This document shows, in pieces, positions 1 to 8,409 of a DNA stretch of 64,000 nt (the stretch's first letter is position 1; every line of letters starts with the position of its first letter). The position numbers and the translations under genes were made by a program. Origin of the DNA: Streptomyces rubellomurinus (GTDB lineage Bacteria; Actinomycetota; Actinomycetes; Streptomycetales; Streptomycetaceae); NCBI RefSeq assembly GCF_000961885.1, contig NZ_JZKH01000014.1, positions 53,249-117,248 of the forward strand, in the 5' to 3' direction. The notes below the pieces were generated by a model, which saw only the letters and a program-made list of their open reading frames with translations, had not been told where the DNA came from and did no database searches.

Positions 1-948
1 CTCGACCCGTCCCGCTTCGACCAGTCGGGCTCCTGGCTGCCGGCGCTCGCCGACGCCTGCCGCCACGACGGCAGGACCTACTGCGTGCCGTACTACGTCG
101 GGGCCCGGGTGGGCGTCTACCGCACGGACTACTTCACCCGCGCCGGTGTCGCCGGCCCGCCGAGGACGTACCCCGAACTCATGTCCGCGCTCGACCGGCT
201 GAAGGGCACCCTCGGCGCCGAGGACCCGAACTTCTCCGCCCTCTACATGCCCGGCCGCTACTGGTACGCGGCGATGGCCTGGGTGAAGGACGCGGGCGGC
301 GAGATCGCGGTGCAGGACGGCGGCAGGTGGAAGGGCGCGCTGTCCTCCCCGAAGTCCGTCGCCGGGCTCACCGAGTGGAAGCGGCTGATCGACGCCTACT
401 ACGTGGGCGACCGCGCCAAGGACAACGGCGACCAGCCGGGCGTCGTCGCCCAGGGCCGGGTCGGCGTCTTCTACGGCAACACCTGGGAGGCGGACGCCGC
501 CGCCGACGAGCACGCCGGCGGGGACCCGAAGCTCAAGGGCCGGTTCGCCACCTTCCCGTTCCCCGGCCCGTCCGGAAAGCTCCTGCCGCCGTTCCTCGGC
601 GGCTCCACCCTGGCCGTCCCGGTCAAGTCGACCCGCAAGGACCTGGCCGCCGACTGGATCGGGATGTTCACCGACCGGCAGTCGCAGCAGACCCTGATCG
701 CCGCGAACACCCTGCCCAACAACACCGCCCAGCTGGCCGAGGTCGCCGCCGGCGGCATCAACGGGCCGGCTGCCCAGGCCGCGGCGACCGGGGGCTGGAT
801 GACGCCGTTCGCGCCCGGCTGGACGTCGGTGGAGAAGTCCAACGTCCTGCCCGAGATGCTGGAGCGGATCGCCAACGGCAAGGCCTCGGTGCAGGACGCG
901 GCGCGGGAGGCCGACCGGCGGATCGACGAAGTGATCAATGAGCGCTGA
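1..948 (+). CDS. Sugar ABC transporter, extracellular solute-binding protein (5' end outside window)
   Basis: The reading frame is open from base 1, so the start codon, signal peptide and N-terminal lobe lie upstream of the window. The 315 visible residues read as the C-terminal two thirds of a carbohydrate-binding lipoprotein (SBP_bac_1/8, MalE/UgpB-like), with the typical pattern of aromatic residues, conserved glycines and a long helical C-terminus. Such proteins capture an oligosaccharide or sugar outside the membrane and deliver it to a MalF/MalG-type permease pair. The stop codon lies 8 bp inside the next gene, which encodes exactly such a permease, so the three genes form one operon. 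The substrate cannot be read from sequence. No ATPase gene follows; actinomycete sugar importers commonly share the MsiK ATPase encoded elsewhere. Confidence 0.9.
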   Translation, partial: LDPSRFDQSGSWLPALADACRHDGRTYCVPYYVGARVGVYRTDYFTRAGVAGPPRTYPELMSALDRLKGTLGAEDPNFSALYMPGRYWYAAMAWVKDAGGEIAVQDGGRWKGALSSPKSVAGLTEWKRLIDAYYVGDRAKDNGDQPGVVAQGRVGVFYGNTWEADAAADEHAGGDPKLKGRFATFPFPGPSGKLLPPFLGGSTLAVPVKSTRKDLAADWIGMFTDRQSQQTLIAANTLPNNTAQLAEVAAGGINGPAAQAAATGGWMTPFAPGWTSVEKSNVLPEMLERIANGKASVQDAAREADRRIDEVINER

Positions 949-1852
949 CCGGGGCCGGCGGCGGCGCCCGCGCCTGCTGCCGTACCTGCTGATCGGCCCG
1001 ACCGTCCTCGCGCTCGTCCTGGTGCTCGGCTACCCGCTCGTGGACATGGTCGTCCTCTCCTTCCAGGACATGACCCGGGAACAGCTGTTCAGCGGCTCGT
1101 CGCCGCCCTGGGCCGGGCTCCGGCAGTTCCGCCGGATCCTCGGGGACGCGTTCTTCTGGACGGTGGTGGCCCGCACGGTGCTCTTCACCGCGGTGTGCGT
1201 CGCCCTGACGGTGTTCTGCGGGATGGTGACCGCGCTGCTGATGCACCGGGTCTCCCCGTGGGTGCGCTCCGTCATCTCCGGGGTGCTGGTCATGGTGTGG
1301 GCGATGCCGGTCATGGTCGCCGGGTCGATCTTCCGCTGGCTCTTCGACGCCGACTACGGCGTGGTGAACTGGCTGCTCTCGAACCTGCCCGGGGTGGACC
1401 TGGCCAAGCACAACTGGTTCACCAACCCCTGGGAGGGGTTCACCGTCATCGTCGCGGTCGTGGTGTGGGGTTCGCTGCCGTTCGCCGCGATCACTCTGCG
1501 GGCCGCGCTGGCGCAGGTCCCGCCCGAGCTGGAGGAGTCCGCGGTGCTCGACGGCGCCCGGCCGTTCCAGGTCTTCCGGCACGTCACCCTCCCGGTGATC
1601 CGGCCGGTCCTGCTCATGGTCACCACGCTGACGGCGATCTGGGACTTCGGGGTCTTCAACCAGATCTGGCTGATGCGCGGCGGCCAGCCCGAGCGGGAGT
1701 ACTACCTGCTGGGCGTCTACTCCTTCATCGAGTCGTTCGCCGTGAACCGGTACAGCACGGGGGCGGCGATCGCGCTGGTGACGGTCGTCCTGCTGCTCGC
1801 CGGCTCGGTCGTGTACCTGCGTCAGATGCTCAGGACGGGAGAGGCCGAATGA
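938..1852 (+). CDS. Sugar ABC transporter permease, MalF-type
   Basis: This 304-residue integral membrane protein has about six predicted membrane helices. The cytoplasmic EAA loop is at about residues 197-218 (EESAVLDGA then a conserved Phe and Leu-Pro), where the ATPase would dock. Length and motif fit the MalF/UgpA branch of carbohydrate permeases. The ATG at 938 overlaps the end of the binding-protein gene by 11 bp, and the stop overlaps the next permease start as ATGA, so translation is probably coupled along the operon. Together with its partner it forms the channel for the sugar captured by the upstream lipoprotein. The sugar itself is unknown. Confidence 0.92.
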   Translation: MSADRGRRRRPRLLPYLLIGPTVLALVLVLGYPLVDMVVLSFQDMTREQLFSGSSPPWAGLRQFRRILGDAFFWTVVARTVLFTAVCVALTVFCGMVTALLMHRVSPWVRSVISGVLVMVWAMPVMVAGSIFRWLFDADYGVVNWLLSNLPGVDLAKHNWFTNPWEGFTVIVAVVVWGSLPFAAITLRAALAQVPPELEESAVLDGARPFQVFRHVTLPVIRPVLLMVTTLTAIWDFGVFNQIWLMRGGQPEREYYLLGVYSFIESFAVNRYSTGAAIALVTVVLLLAGSVVYLRQMLRTGEAE

Positions 1853-2673
1853 GGCGACGGCGGTCGCTGGGACACGACCTGCTCGGGCTGGCCCTCGCCG
1901 CGGTGGTGGGCTTCCCGGTCTACTGGATGGTGCTGACCGCGTTCCGGCCGGCCCACGAGATCCTGAGCCTGCCGCCGAGGTTCTGGCCGGGCCGGCCGAC
2001 CTTCGACAACTTCGCCCGGGCGCTGGGCACGGAGACGTTCTGGGCCAACGTCCGCTCCAGCGTCGTCATCGGCCTCGGCACCGTCCTGGTGTCGCTGGTC
2101 GTCGGCACCCTCGCGGCCTTCGCCCTGGCCCGCTTCCGGTTCGCGGGCCGCAAGGCCTTCGTCGTGGTGATCCTGATCGTCCAGATGGTCCCGCTGACGG
2201 CCCTGATCATCCCGGTGTACCTGCTGCTGAACGACGTCGGGATGACCGACAGCATCACCGGGGTGATCCTCACCTACCTGGTGTTCACCCTGCCGTTCAC
2301 GGTGTGGATGCTGCGCGGGTTCATCGCCGGCGTCCCCGTGGAACTGGAGGAGGCGGCCATGGTCGACGGCTGCGGCCGCCTCGGCGCGTTCCGCCGGGTG
2401 GTGCTGCCGCTGCTCGCGCCCGGCATCATCGCCACCTCCGTCTTCGCCCTCGTCCAGGCGTGGAACGAGTACGTCCTCGTCTACGTGCTGCTGTCGAGCC
2501 CGGAGAAACAGACCGTCAGCATCTGGCTGGTTTCCTTCCAGACCAGCTTCGGGACGGACTACGGCGGCCTCATGGCGGGCGCCACGCTCACCGCCCTGCC
2601 CGTCGTGGTGTTCTTCCTCGTCGTCCAGCGCAGGATCGCCTCCGGCCTCGCGGTCGGCGCGGTCAAGGGCTGA
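1849..2673 (+). CDS. Sugar ABC transporter permease, MalG-type
   Basis: This 274-residue protein begins at the ATG overlapping the previous stop codon (ATGA at 1849-1852). The start codon choice is supported by that overlap and by the basic leader MRRRRS. About six membrane helices are present, with an EAA motif at about residues 165-188 (EEAAMVDGC then Phe and Leu-Pro), typical of MalG/UgpE permeases. It pairs with the MalF-type subunit to import a carbohydrate. A 62-bp gap separates it from the radical SAM gene on the same strand, short enough for co-transcription. Confidence 0.92.
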   Translation: MRRRRSLGHDLLGLALAAVVGFPVYWMVLTAFRPAHEILSLPPRFWPGRPTFDNFARALGTETFWANVRSSVVIGLGTVLVSLVVGTLAAFALARFRFAGRKAFVVVILIVQMVPLTALIIPVYLLLNDVGMTDSITGVILTYLVFTLPFTVWMLRGFIAGVPVELEEAAMVDGCGRLGAFRRVVLPLLAPGIIATSVFALVQAWNEYVLVYVLLSSPEKQTVSIWLVSFQTSFGTDYGGLMAGATLTALPVVVFFLVVQRRIASGLAVGAVKG

Positions 2674-2735
2674 CCGCGAGCGCAGCAGACCCGGGTTGCC
2701 GGGCGGCACCCCGTTCACGTCCACAGGAGGATTCC

Positions 2736-3833
2736 GTGACGCACGACCGCCTCGATCTCGTGTCCAAGCTGTACCAGCCCTCCGGCTGGCCCCGCGTCCT
2801 GCGGGCCGCCTCGGGGGCCACCTCCGAGGCCCCACTCGTCGTGGACCTCGACCCGACCACCTTCTGCGACCTGGCCTGCCCCGAGTGCATCAGCGGAAAG
2901 CTCCTCAACCAGGGCCGCTTCACCCCCGAACGGCTGGCCGCGCTCGCCGAGGAGCTTGTCGCCCTGTCCGTCCGGGCGGTGGTGCTGATCGGCGGCGGCG
3001 AACCGCTCGCCCACCGGGGCACCCGCCGGGTCCTGCGGATCCTCGGCGAGGCCGGCCTGGCCGTCGGCGTCGTCACCAACGGCACCATGATCGACAAGAA
3101 CCTCGACGAACTCGCCCGGTACGCCACCTGGGTCCGCGTCTCCATGGACGCCGGCACCGCCGAGACGTACGGCCTCTTCCGCCCCGACCGCAAGGGGCGC
3201 AGCGTCTTCGACAAGGTCGTCGCGAACATGCGGCTGCTCGCCGGGGCCAAGACCGGCGCCCTCGGCTACTCCTTCCTCGTCATGACCCGCCGGGAGCCGG
3301 ACGGCCGGACCGTCAGCAACCACACCGAGGTGCTGCGCGCCGCCGAACTCGCCCACGACATCGGCTGCGACTACTTCGAGACCAAGGCGATGTTCGACGA
3401 CGAGCACCACGTCGTCCAGGTGCCCCAGGACATCCTCGACTCGGTGGAGCGGCAGCTGGCCGAGGCGGCCCGGCTGCGGAGCGACAGCTTCCAGCTCGTC
3501 AACTCCTCCACCCTCACCTCGCTGCGCCGCCACAGCGGGCCCGTCCAGCCCAAGGACTACCACCGCTGCCGGGTCGCCGAGCTGCGCACCCTGATCACCC
3601 CGTCCGGCGTGTACGTCTGCGCCTACCACCGGGGCAACCCGCTGGCCAGGATCGGCGACGCCGTCACCGACGACCTCACCGACATCTGGCAGGGCTCGGA
3701 CCGCGGCATCGTCGACCCGAGCCGGGACTGCCGCTTCCACTGCGCGCGGCACCGTTCCAACCTGGAGCTGGAGCGGATAGCGGAAGGAACGGGCGCAGCC
3801 CCCCTCGACGAGGACTACGACCCGTTCCTGTGA
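2736..3833 (+). CDS. Radical SAM protein with SPASM-like C-terminus
   Basis: The GTG at 2736 is chosen because a perfect AGGAGG (2725-2730) lies 5 bp upstream. The 365-residue product has the radical SAM cluster motif Cys44-x3-Cys48-x2-Cys51, followed by a GGGEP-type SAM-binding motif near residue 88. The C-terminal part carries further cysteines (near HRC, VCAYH, DCRFHC), as in SPASM domains that hold auxiliary [4Fe-4S] clusters. Such enzymes cleave S-adenosylmethionine to a 5'-deoxyadenosyl radical and modify peptides, sugars or cyclitols. No precursor peptide is seen nearby. The neighbours (sugar importer, sugar kinase, epimerase) make a sugar or cyclitol substrate more likely, but that is inference. 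The gene ends 16 bp from the convergent kinase gene. Confidence 0.88.
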   Translation: MTHDRLDLVSKLYQPSGWPRVLRAASGATSEAPLVVDLDPTTFCDLACPECISGKLLNQGRFTPERLAALAEELVALSVRAVVLIGGGEPLAHRGTRRVLRILGEAGLAVGVVTNGTMIDKNLDELARYATWVRVSMDAGTAETYGLFRPDRKGRSVFDKVVANMRLLAGAKTGALGYSFLVMTRREPDGRTVSNHTEVLRAAELAHDIGCDYFETKAMFDDEHHVVQVPQDILDSVERQLAEAARLRSDSFQLVNSSTLTSLRRHSGPVQPKDYHRCRVAELRTLITPSGVYVCAYHRGNPLARIGDAVTDDLTDIWQGSDRGIVDPSRDCRFHCARHRSNLELERIAEGTGAAPLDEDYDPFL

Positions 3834-3849
3834 CCCTCAGGGCCTGTCG

Positions 3850-4821
3850 CTAGATCCGGACGTCCGCCCGGCGGCTCCGGCTCCCCGGGGCCGCCCGGGC
3901 GGGGATCACCCGGGCCCCGGGGTGCGGGCCGCGCAGCGCCTCCGCCAGGCGCGCCACCACCCCGGGCGCGTCGGCCGCGCGGCACACCCCGACCAGCGAG
4001 CCGCCACCACCGGCCCCGCTGACCTTCAGCGGCAGCCCGGCGGCACGCAGCGCCAGCGAGCGCAGCTCCTCCAGCAGTGGGGTCGACATGCCCTGGAAGT
4101 CGCGCATCGCCGCGTGCGCCCGGGCCATCGCCGCCCCCAGCGCCTCGTGGTCGCGCCCGCGCAGCGCCGCCCAGGCGGCGGCGGACGCCCGGTCGGCCTC
4201 GGCCCGGTAGGCCGCCAGGTCGGGATCGCCGGCCGCGAGCTGCGCCCGCACCGTGCGGATGTGGTCGCGGGTGTCCTTCCGGGTGCCGGAGTCCACCACG
4301 ACCACCCGCCAGTCGTCCGGGAACTCCAGCCGCTCCCGCACCCGCGGCAGGCCGCGCTCCCGGCCGTCGAGCAGCAGCGCGCCGCCCTCGGCGACGGCGA
4401 GGTGGTCCATGCCGCCGCCGTTGAAGCGGGCGAACTCGAACTCGTACGCCCACTGGACGATCGAGCCCTCCGGCACCCGCTCGCCGGGCGGCGACCCGGC
4501 CTCGGCGAAGGCCCGGAACAGCGCCACGATCAGCGCCGTGGACGAGGACAGGCCGCTCGCGGGGGGTGCCTGGCTGCGGACGCGGACGGCCGGCGGGCGC
4601 GGCGTCAGCCCGGGGAGCCGGCCGCGCAGGAAGGTCCACACCTGCGCCGGCCAGTCGTCCGCCGCCGCCACCTCGGTCGTCTCCCCGGGCACGACCTCGA
4701 CCGTGGTCGGCAGGTCCAGGGCCAGGCTGACCGAGCGCCCGCCGCCCAGCCAGTCCAGGTCCTCGCCGGACAGGCACGCCCGGCACGGCACCGCCGCGCG
4801 GATCGCGTGTTCTTCGCTCAC
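3850..4821 (-). CDS. GHMP-family sugar kinase
   Basis: The start is the GTG at 4821, which overlaps the stop of the NUDIX gene (GTGA). The 323-residue product shows the GHMP ATP-binding loop at about residues 86-96 (PPASGLSSSTA) and the C-terminal glycine-rich motif near residue 270 (SGAGGGGS). The N-terminal sugar-recognition segment (SGEDLDWLGGG) resembles galactokinase or heptose-kinase relatives. The family phosphorylates sugars, often at the anomeric carbon, so this enzyme may make a sugar 1-phosphate for nucleotide-sugar formation. It is the last gene of a three-gene minus-strand operon with a NUDIX hydrolase and an NDP-sugar epimerase. The exact sugar is unknown. Confidence 0.86.
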   Translation of the reverse strand: MSEEHAIRAAVPCRACLSGEDLDWLGGGRSVSLALDLPTTVEVVPGETTEVAAADDWPAQVWTFLRGRLPGLTPRPPAVRVRSQAPPASGLSSSTALIVALFRAFAEAGSPPGERVPEGSIVQWAYEFEFARFNGGGMDHLAVAEGGALLLDGRERGLPRVRERLEFPDDWRVVVVDSGTRKDTRDHIRTVRAQLAAGDPDLAAYRAEADRASAAAWAALRGRDHEALGAAMARAHAAMRDFQGMSTPLLEELRSLALRAAGLPLKVSGAGGGGSLVGVCRAADAPGVVARLAEALRGPHPGARVIPARAAPGSRSRRADVRI

Positions 4822-5312
4822 CTGGCCCGGAACCTCCCGTCGACGAGGAACTCCCGGTACATCGCCAGCGCGAGCCGGGTGGGCGGGTGCAGCGGGCCCG
4901 GCGGGTCGTCCAGCGGCCGGAACAGCGCGCGCCGCACCTCGTCCGCCCCGGGGGCCAGCTCCCCCGACCAGCGCCGGGCCGCGAAGCACAGCGCGAAGCA
5001 GTGGGTGACGTCCCCGTTCGGGTAGGTCAGGGTGTGCACGGCCGGTTCGGAGATCGACCCGAACGCGACCAGGTCCTCCTTCTCCACCCGCAGCCCGGTC
5101 TCCTCCGCCACCTCCCGCACGGCCGCGTCGGCGAAGCCGCCGTCCTCCTCGCAGGCGCCCGCGGGCAGCTCCCACACGCCCGTGTCGACCCGCTGCTGGA
5201 ACAGCCCCCGGCCGTCCCCGTCGAGCAGCAGGACCTGGGCCCCCGGCACCAACAGCCGTCTGCCGCCCACCTTCTGACGCAGCGACCAGATGTACGACCC
5301 GACGTAGGCCAT
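4818..5312 (-). CDS. NUDIX hydrolase
   Basis: This 164-residue protein has a NUDIX box at about residues 52-74 ending in REVAEETGL, the Mg-binding helix of the family. The usual glutamate before the helix (GX5E) is replaced by Gly58, with acidic residues just before it, so the box is slightly atypical. NUDIX enzymes hydrolyse nucleoside diphosphates linked to another moiety, including NDP-sugars. Lying between a GHMP kinase and an epimerase, it could act on a nucleotide sugar or sugar nucleotide by-product. The ATG at 5312 gives a normal-length N-terminus; the stop overlaps the kinase start. The gap to the epimerase gene is 59 bp. Confidence 0.85.
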   Translation of the reverse strand: MAYVGSYIWSLRQKVGGRRLLVPGAQVLLLDGDGRGLFQQRVDTGVWELPAGACEEDGGFADAAVREVAEETGLRVEKEDLVAFGSISEPAVHTLTYPNGDVTHCFALCFAARRWSGELAPGADEVRRALFRPLDDPPGPLHPPTRLALAMYREFLVDGRFRAR

Positions 5313-5371
5313 GCCCGTACCGCCTCCCTCGCCGCCCGCCCCGCGGCGGGCGCCCACGGCCCCACAGACTG

Positions 5372-6454
5372 TCACGCACCGTCCTCCGCCAGCCAGCGCG
5401 GCACCGCCTCGGGCGTCGACTCCAGCCACCGCACGTACCGGTCCACGCCTTGTGCCACGTCGATCCGGGCCCGCCAGCGCAGCAGCTCCCGGGAGCGCTC
5501 CGTGCAGGCGTACCCGCCGAGCGGATCGCCCTCGGGGCGCGGGGTGACGATCCGCCGGGCCCCCGGGAAGTACGGGGCGAGCAGGTCCGCGACCTCCCGG
5601 ACGGACGTCGGGCGGCCCGTCCCCACGTTCACCGTCCGGCCCGCCATCCCCTCCTCGACGAGCGCGAGCGCCGTCGCCTCGGCCACGTCCTCGACGTGGA
5701 CCAGGTCCCGCACCTGGACCCCGCCGCCGTTCAGCCGCATCGGGCGGCCGAGCCGGGCCTGCAGGGAGAGCCAGGGCACCATCCAGGAGTGGCTGCCGGG
5801 CTTCGGGATCTGCGGCTCCCCGTACACCGAGAAGTACCGGACGATCGCGTACTCGCAGTCGGAGGACGCCCCGAGCATCAGCCGGGTCTGGTGCTCCGCC
5901 CACAACTTGCCGTTCGCGTAGACCGACAGCGGGAACAGCGCCTGGTCCTCGTGGAACACGTGCGGGCCGGGCGAGTCGGCGGGGCCGTCGCCGTACACGG
6001 ACGCGGAGGAGACCAGCACCACCCGGCGCACCCGCGCCCGCGCCGACTCCTCCAGGACGACCTGGGTGCCCTGCACGTTGGCCCGGAACGCGATCCCGGG
6101 ATTGCGGGTGCAGGCCGCCACGTCCGCGTAGGCGGCCGCGTGGACCACGAAGTCGGCTTCCCGGACCAGCCCGGCGACCGCCTCGCGGTCGCACACGTCG
6201 CCGACGACGAGCCGGGCGCCCGTCCCCGCCACCCCGAAGACCTCGTGGCCGGACTCGGGGTAGGCGTCCATCCGGTCCAGGACGGCGACGTCCGCGCCCG
6301 CCCGGCACAGCAGGGCGGTGAGCCGGCTGCCCACCAGGCCCCCGCCGCCCGTCACGACGACGCGGGCGTCGCGGAGCTTCTCCAGCCGGGGCCCGACGCT
6401 CTCGGCGTCCTCGGCCCCGGTTCCGTTCGATGGCGCGTGCGATCCAGCGGACAT
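5372..6454 (-). CDS. NAD-dependent NDP-sugar epimerase/dehydratase (extended SDR)
   Basis: The ATG at 6454 is preferred over longer starts because GGAAAGGA lies just upstream. The 360-residue product has the NAD-binding TGGGGLVG at residues 35-42, a VSSASVYG segment near 148-155 and the catalytic Tyr179-x3-Lys183 pair, so it should be an active extended short-chain dehydrogenase of the UDP-glucose 4-epimerase family. It opens a minus-strand operon with the NUDIX and kinase genes and is divergent from the glycosyltransferase-like gene at 6699. The 244-bp divergent spacer holds an imperfect inverted repeat (TTCCGTGG near 6464, CCACGGAA near 6516) that may be regulatory. The substrate sugar is not evident. 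Confidence 0.88.
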   Translation of the reverse strand: MSAGSHAPSNGTGAEDAESVGPRLEKLRDARVVVTGGGGLVGSRLTALLCRAGADVAVLDRMDAYPESGHEVFGVAGTGARLVVGDVCDREAVAGLVREADFVVHAAAYADVAACTRNPGIAFRANVQGTQVVLEESARARVRRVVLVSSASVYGDGPADSPGPHVFHEDQALFPLSVYANGKLWAEHQTRLMLGASSDCEYAIVRYFSVYGEPQIPKPGSHSWMVPWLSLQARLGRPMRLNGGGVQVRDLVHVEDVAEATALALVEEGMAGRTVNVGTGRPTSVREVADLLAPYFPGARRIVTPRPEGDPLGGYACTERSRELLRWRARIDVAQGVDRYVRWLESTPEAVPRWLAEDGA

Positions 6455-6698
6455 GGGTGTCCTTTCCGTGGCGACGGCGAACTCGGATGCGCGCTCACAC
6501 ACAGCCACAGGCTTCCCACGGAAGGTGGCGTGCCAGGCCAGCATCCGGGGCTCCCCACCGCTCCGCCAGAGCGAATTCGGCACTCTTGCCAGCCCCCGGC
6601 GCGATCCGTACTGTCCGGAACCGGCGACATCCGCAGCGGACCGGAACCACACCCGTACCGCCAAGTCCCGGGCTCCACACGAGAGATGGGGAACGCAC

Positions 6699-8396
6699 GT
6701 GACGCGTCATCAGCTCAGCGGGGTGGTCATGACCCACCCCAAGCGCCGGCGGGCCGCCGAGCGGATGGCCCGGGCCGCGCCCCCGGGCGCGCTGCGCGTC
6801 GTCATGGACCCGGACCCGACCGGCACCCCCTCGGTGCTGCGCACGGCGCTCGCCGCCTGGGAGGCCGTCGAGGACGGCGCCACCCACCAACTGGTCGTCC
6901 AGGACGACATGCTGTTGTCCGAATCGTTCTTCGAACGGGTCCGCCTCGCCGTCGCCGCGATGCCGGACGCGGCGCTGGCGCTGTTCGCCCTGTGGGACTC
7001 CCGCAACGGCGCGGCCGTCCGCTTCGGCGCCATGGCGGGCGCCCGCTGGGTCGGCGCCGTCAACGAGTACTTCCCGTGCGTCGCGATCGTGCTGCCCCGC
7101 GGCGTCGCCGAGGGCTTCGTCCGCTACGGCCGCGAGCGCCTCGGCGGCTGGCCCGACGACATCCTGATGAACCGCTACCTGCGCGAGAACGGCGTCCCCC
7201 GCTACGTCGCCGTCCCCAACCTCGCCGAGCACCAGGACGGCGGCTCGATCTCGGGCAACGCCTTCCGGGGGCCGCGCCGCTCGGTCTGCTTCCTCCCCGA
7301 CGACCGGCCGGGCGAGGAGGGGGACCGGCTGACCGGCCTGACCGTCCTGCCGTTCTTCAAGTACGGCATCGCCCGCTGCGCCGTCCGGGTCGCCGGCCCC
7401 GGCCCCGAGCGCTGGCTGCACCTGGACTGCGAGCAGTACCTGCACGGCCTGGGCCTGCCCGGCTCGCTGCTCACCCCGCCCGGGCCGGAGGCCGACCGGC
7501 CGGACGTCCGCGGCACCTGGCTCACCGCCCTCGCCATGGGCCACGAGGCCGCCCGCCTCGGCCCGGACGCCGACGGCGGCGGGCCCGCGGTGCGGCCGGA
7601 GGTGTACGCCGAGGCGATGGCCACGATCGGCACCGGCGGCATCAGCAACACCAGCACCGAGGAGCGGCTCGCCGAACGCCGCGAGGCCCTGGCGGCCGTG
7701 GCGGCGCGGGCCCTGGCCGCCGGACACGAGGCCGCCGACCGCCCGGCTCCCCGGCGCCCCCGGCGGCGCGGCGGCCCGACCGTCCGGGGCGGCCTGACCG
7801 TCCGCGGCGGCGCCACTCCGCTCGGCGAGCACCTCGTGCGGCGGCTGGCCGACCTGGCCGGCGCCGAAGCGCCCGACGCCGTCCTCGACCTCACCGGCCT
7901 GCGCGCGGGAGCCCCCGCCCGCGAACTGACCATCCGACTGCCCGACGACCCGCGGCCCTACACCCTGGCCGTGGGCGAGGTGTACGGCCCCGGCTGCTCC
8001 CGGGACACCCTCATCGGACGCATGGTGTGGGACGCCCTGCGCAGCCGGCCGGTTACCGTCCAGGGCAGCCCCGACACCGAGGTGCACCCCGTGTACGCGG
8101 ACGACCTGGCCGACGCCGCCCTGGCGGTGCTCCGCACCCGGCCGGCCGCCCACAGCCTGACCGTCGCGCCCGAAAAGCCCACGACGCTCGGCGAGTTGGC
8201 GCACGCCGTGCACGCGGCCGTCCGCCCGGTGCCGGTCCGGACCGCCCCGCCCGCGGCCGAACGCCCGTCCCCCCGGCCCGCGTGCCCGGACGGCCCCCGC
8301 CCGCCCGCGTGGGCACCGGCGACCGACCACGCGAAGGGGCTGCACGCCTTCGCCCAGTGGCTGGCGTACGAGGGGACGCTGCTCACCGGGATCTGA
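6699..8396 (+). CDS. Two-domain protein: glycosyltransferase-like N-terminus fused to a degenerate epimerase-like C-terminus
   Basis: The GTG at 6699 follows a purine-rich site (GAGAGATGGGGA). The first 240 or so residues of the 565-residue product look like a GT-A-type glycosyltransferase, with an acidic Gln68-Asp69-Asp70 motif at the end of a beta strand and a later GGWPDD segment. After a basic, proline-rich linker near residues 345-375, the last 190 residues resemble an NDP-sugar epimerase: a Rossmann-like GGATPLGEHL, then GEVYGPG and a YADDLADAAL segment typical of the family's C-terminal half. The middle of the epimerase fold, including the Tyr-x3-Lys pair, is missing and the glycine motif is altered, so this half is probably non-catalytic. 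The neighbour across the divergent spacer is an intact epimerase. Function is inferred only. Confidence 0.7.
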   Translation: MTRHQLSGVVMTHPKRRRAAERMARAAPPGALRVVMDPDPTGTPSVLRTALAAWEAVEDGATHQLVVQDDMLLSESFFERVRLAVAAMPDAALALFALWDSRNGAAVRFGAMAGARWVGAVNEYFPCVAIVLPRGVAEGFVRYGRERLGGWPDDILMNRYLRENGVPRYVAVPNLAEHQDGGSISGNAFRGPRRSVCFLPDDRPGEEGDRLTGLTVLPFFKYGIARCAVRVAGPGPERWLHLDCEQYLHGLGLPGSLLTPPGPEADRPDVRGTWLTALAMGHEAARLGPDADGGGPAVRPEVYAEAMATIGTGGISNTSTEERLAERREALAAVAARALAAGHEAADRPAPRRPRRRGGPTVRGGLTVRGGATPLGEHLVRRLADLAGAEAPDAVLDLTGLRAGAPARELTIRLPDDPRPYTLAVGEVYGPGCSRDTLIGRMVWDALRSRPVTVQGSPDTEVHPVYADDLADAALAVLRTRPAAHSLTVAPEKPTTLGELAHAVHAAVRPVPVRTAPPAAERPSPRPACPDGPRPPAWAPATDHAKGLHAFAQWLAYEGTLLTGI

Positions 8397-8409
8397 ATCG
8401 CCAGGACTG

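Noticed and set aside
2674..2735. A precursor peptide gene for the radical SAM enzyme
   Set aside because: The 62-bp gap holds no start codon with a plausible small ORF, and no short Cys-rich or leader-like ORF is seen nearby.
6580..6591. GGCA-CTCT-TGCC near the divergent epimerase promoter as another copy of the shared operator
   Set aside because: The half-sites are two bases closer together than in TGGCAA-N4-TTGCCA and the outer bases differ; chance similarity is likely.
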